The notes beneath the pieces are model-generated. The model ran no database searches, was not told the DNA's origin, and was given only the letters and a program-made list of their open reading frames with translations. A DNA stretch of 8,446 nucleotides, from the NCBI GenBank assembly GCA_002335945.1, contig DDDD01000063.1:1-8446 (forward strand), in the 5' to 3' direction. This document shows, piece after piece, positions 6,712-8,446 of this stretch (positions within the stretch are counted from its first letter, which is position 1; the number at the start of each line of letters is the position of its first letter). Made by a program: the position numbers and the translations under genes. The DNA comes from Porticoccaceae bacterium UBA1989. Its GTDB lineage: Bacteria; Pseudomonadota; Gammaproteobacteria; Pseudomonadales; Porticoccaceae.

Positions 6712-8319
6712 ATGAGCAAAATTAACAGCAAAATTAATCCTAAAAGTGCTGACTTCGTTTCGAATGCTGCGTCGATGCAGGCCCAGGTTAACGATCTAAA
6801 TGCCACCATTGCCAAGATACGTCAGGGCGGCGGTGCCAAAGCCTGCGACCGTCATGTCAGTCGCGGTAAATTACTGCCGCGTGATCGTGTGCAGGGTCTG
6901 CTAGATCCGGGTTCTCCCTTTTTAGAATTCTCGGCCCTAGCCGCCCATGATGTTTACGGTGAAGATGTTCCGGCTGCAGGTATTATTACCGGCATTGGCC
7001 GAGTCAGTGGTCAGGAATGTGTCATCGTCGCCAATGATGCAACCGTTAAGGGTGGCAGCTACTACCCCCTTACCGTGAAGAAGCATCTTCGTGCTCAGGC
7101 TATTGCGGCCGAGAATAATCTGCCCTGTGTCTATCTAGTGGACTCTGGCGGCGCCAACCTACCCCGTCAGGATGAGGTGTTCCCAGACCGCGAACACTTC
7201 GGTCGTATCTTTTTTAATCAGGCCAATATGTCGGCGCGCAATATTCCCCAGATTGCTGCAGTAATGGGTTCCTGCACCGCGGGCGGTGCCTATGTGCCGG
7301 CCATGGCGGATGAGTCGATTATTGTGAAGGAGCAAGGCACTATTTTTCTCGCCGGCCCGCCGCTAGTTAAAGCGGCTACCGGTGAGGTGGTGACGGCCGA
7401 GGAACTGGGTGGTGCCGATGTGCACTGCCGAACGTCTGGCGTTGCCGACCATTATGCGAACAATGACCATCATGCTCTCGATCTAGCCCGCAAGGCTGTG
7501 GCGAGACTCAATCGGGTTAAGCCCGTAAATGGTGATCTCAAAGAATCCGTTGAGCCCGCTTACGACAGCCATGAAATTTATGGCCTGGTGCCCGCAGATT
7601 CTCGTAAGTCTTATGATGTGCGGGCGGTGATTGCCCGGATTGTTGATGGTTCTGATTTTGATGAATTTAAAGCCCTGTATGGCACGACGTTGGTCTGTGG
7701 TTTTGCACGAATCTTTGGCTACCCCGTGGGTATTGTTGCCAATAATGGCATTCTATTTGGTGAGTCGGCCCAGAAAGGCGCGCACTTTATTGAGCTCTGT
7801 GCCCAGCGCAAAATTCCGTTAGTTTTCTTGCAAAACATCACCGGCTTTATGGTCGGTAAACAGTACGAAAATGCGGGCATTGCTAAACATGGCGCCAAGA
7901 TGGTAACAGCAGTGGCGACGGCAAATGTACCTAAGTTTACGGTATTGATTGGCGGTTCTTTTGGGGCTGGCAATTACGGTATGTGCGGTCGGGCCTATGA
8001 TCCGCGCTTTATGTTTATGTGGCCTAATGCCCGAATTTCGGTGATGGGTGGCGAGCAGGCAGCTGGTGTGTTGGCCCAGGTGACTCGAGATAAGTATGAG
8101 CGCGACGGTGTTGACTGGAGTGCTGAAGATGAGGCCGGTTTTAAGCAGCCTATAATCGATAACTATGAACATCAGGGGCACCCCTATTATGCGTCGGCGA
8201 GACTTTGGGATGATGGGGTGATTGATCCAGCGGATACGCGGATGGTGCTGGGGTTGTCGATTTCGGCGAGTCATAATCGGGTGATTGAAGAGACCAAGTT
8301 TGGTGTATTCAGAATGTAA
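6712..8319 (+). CDS. liuB: 3-methylcrotonyl-CoA carboxylase, beta (carboxyltransferase) subunit
   Basis: The 535-residue protein is the full length of bacterial MCC beta subunits. It transfers CO2 from carboxybiotin on the alpha subunit to 3-methylcrotonyl-CoA, giving 3-methylglutaconyl-CoA. Two crotonase-fold carboxyltransferase domains are visible. The N domain holds KGGSYYPLTVKKHLRAQAIA (113-132), YLVDSGGANLPRQDEVFPD (141-159) and MGSCTAGGAYVPAM (185-198). The C domain holds GILFGESAQKGAHFIELC (346-363), FLQNITGFMVGKQYENAGIA (372-391) and GGSFGAGNYGMCGRAYDPRF (414-433). The glycine-rich stretches form the oxyanion holes for the thioester. The QNITGFMVGKQYE block and the C-terminal VIEETKFGVFRM favour MCC over propionyl- or acetyl-CoA carboxylase. 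AAGGGA lies about 8 nt upstream of the ATG and 20 bp separate it from liuA. The biotin-carrying alpha subunit and the methylglutaconyl-CoA hydratase, usual next genes, are not in view; a hairpin repeat array starts at the stop codon. Confidence 0.96.
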   Translation: MSKINSKINPKSADFVSNAASMQAQVNDLNATIAKIRQGGGAKACDRHVSRGKLLPRDRVQGLLDPGSPFLEFSALAAHDVYGEDVPAAGIITGIGRVSGQECVIVANDATVKGGSYYPLTVKKHLRAQAIAAENNLPCVYLVDSGGANLPRQDEVFPDREHFGRIFFNQANMSARNIPQIAAVMGSCTAGGAYVPAMADESIIVKEQGTIFLAGPPLVKAATGEVVTAEELGGADVHCRTSGVADHYANNDHHALDLARKAVARLNRVKPVNGDLKESVEPAYDSHEIYGLVPADSRKSYDVRAVIARIVDGSDFDEFKALYGTTLVCGFARIFGYPVGIVANNGILFGESAQKGAHFIELCAQRKIPLVFLQNITGFMVGKQYENAGIAKHGAKMVTAVATANVPKFTVLIGGSFGAGNYGMCGRAYDPRFMFMWPNARISVMGGEQAAGVLAQVTRDKYERDGVDWSAEDEAGFKQPIIDNYEHQGHPYYASARLWDDGVIDPADTRMVLGLSISASHNRVIEETKFGVFRM

Positions 8320-8339
8320 CTTAGGCCAAAGGCCTAAGT
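8319..8339. terminator. Perfect 9-bp hairpin at the liuB stop codon
   Basis: ACTTAGGCC, loop AAA, GGCCTAAGT is a perfect 9-bp inverted repeat whose first base is the last base of the liuB TAA. It is the first, diverged unit of the repeat array. No T-run follows (next bases CATCTCG), so classical intrinsic termination is doubtful; it may instead stabilise or punctuate the 3' end of the mRNA. Confidence 0.35.
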
Positions 8340-8446
8340 CATCTCGACAGAGCCAAAGGCCTGTGATCCCGACAGAGCCAAAGCCCTGTGATCCCGACAG
8401 AGCCAAAGTCCTGTTATTTGGGCAGAGCCAAAGTCCTGTCATCTGG
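8319..8446. repeat. Tandem array of hairpin-forming 25-bp repeats, runs off the window
   Basis: Four units start at 8347, 8372, 8397 and 8422, exactly 25 bp apart. Each is an 18-nt element close to ACAGAGCCAAAGGCCTGT plus a 7-nt linker (GATCCCG, GATCCCG, TATTTGG, CATCTGG). A diverged first unit at 8319-8339, with linker CATCTCG, precedes them. In each unit ACAG pairs with CTGT and GCC with GGC around an AAA loop, leaving one bulged A. One inner base varies (G, C, T, T), so the inner stem is mismatched from the second regular unit on. The array continues past the edge, since the last linker ends at the last base. There is no unique spacer, so this is not CRISPR. It is likely a REP-like or minisatellite element of the host; function unknown. 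Confidence 0.85.

Noticed and set aside
7819..8442. Minus-strand open frame of 207 codons over the liuB end and the repeats
   Set aside because: Its N-terminal part is just the repeat array translated (recurring GLWLC/GSQGFGSVG-like pieces), and the rest is antisense to conserved liuB sequence.
8319..8446. CRISPR array
   Set aside because: The units are directly adjacent with 7-nt linkers that are themselves similar; there are no unique spacers of 25-40 bp and no cas genes nearby.

Overview
The window looks like chromosomal DNA from a Gram-negative proteobacterium, most likely a marine gammaproteobacterium. This is inferred from moderate GC, tightly packed operons with ATGA stop/start overlaps, and a MerR regulator heading an isovaleryl-CoA dehydrogenase / methylcrotonoyl-CoA carboxylase operon, the liu arrangement known from gammaproteobacteria. 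The genus cannot be read from the sequence alone. There are no RNA genes, insertion sequences, phage genes or CRISPR arrays.

Left half (1-3983, minus strand): a four-gene catabolic operon read leftwards. In order it encodes a glutathione S-transferase-like protein, a class III (CaiB/BaiF) CoA-transferase, an HMG-CoA lyase family enzyme, and the N-terminal 371 residues of a hydantoinase/oxoprolinase A-type protein (HyuA) cut off by the window edge. The first three genes overlap by four bases each; the fourth follows after 50 bp. A GntR/HutC-type regulator with a UTRA ligand domain (4161-4955) is transcribed divergently. The 177-bp gap between them holds a perfect 7-4-7 inverted repeat, the best candidate operator.

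Right half (5076-8319, plus strand): the leucine/isovalerate operon liuR-liuA-liuB. A perfect 16-bp palindrome overlaps the -35 region of the predicted promoter and fits LiuR autoregulation. LiuA oxidises isovaleryl-CoA to 3-methylcrotonyl-CoA, and LiuB is the carboxyltransferase subunit that carboxylates it to 3-methylglutaconyl-CoA. The hydratase and the biotin-carrying MCC alpha subunit expected next are not visible.

Right edge (8319-8446): directly at the liuB stop codon a tandem array of hairpin-forming repeats begins (about 18-nt hairpin plus 7-nt linker, period 25 bp) and runs out of the window.

The halves connect through chemistry. The leucine pathway ends in HMG-CoA, and the opposite operon carries an HMG-CoA lyase-type enzyme next to a CoA-transferase. 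The left operon may therefore activate a free acid (3-hydroxy-3-methylglutarate or a relative) to its CoA ester and cleave it, with HyuA feeding in a related substrate. This assembly is the most novel part of the window, and its true substrate is unknown.
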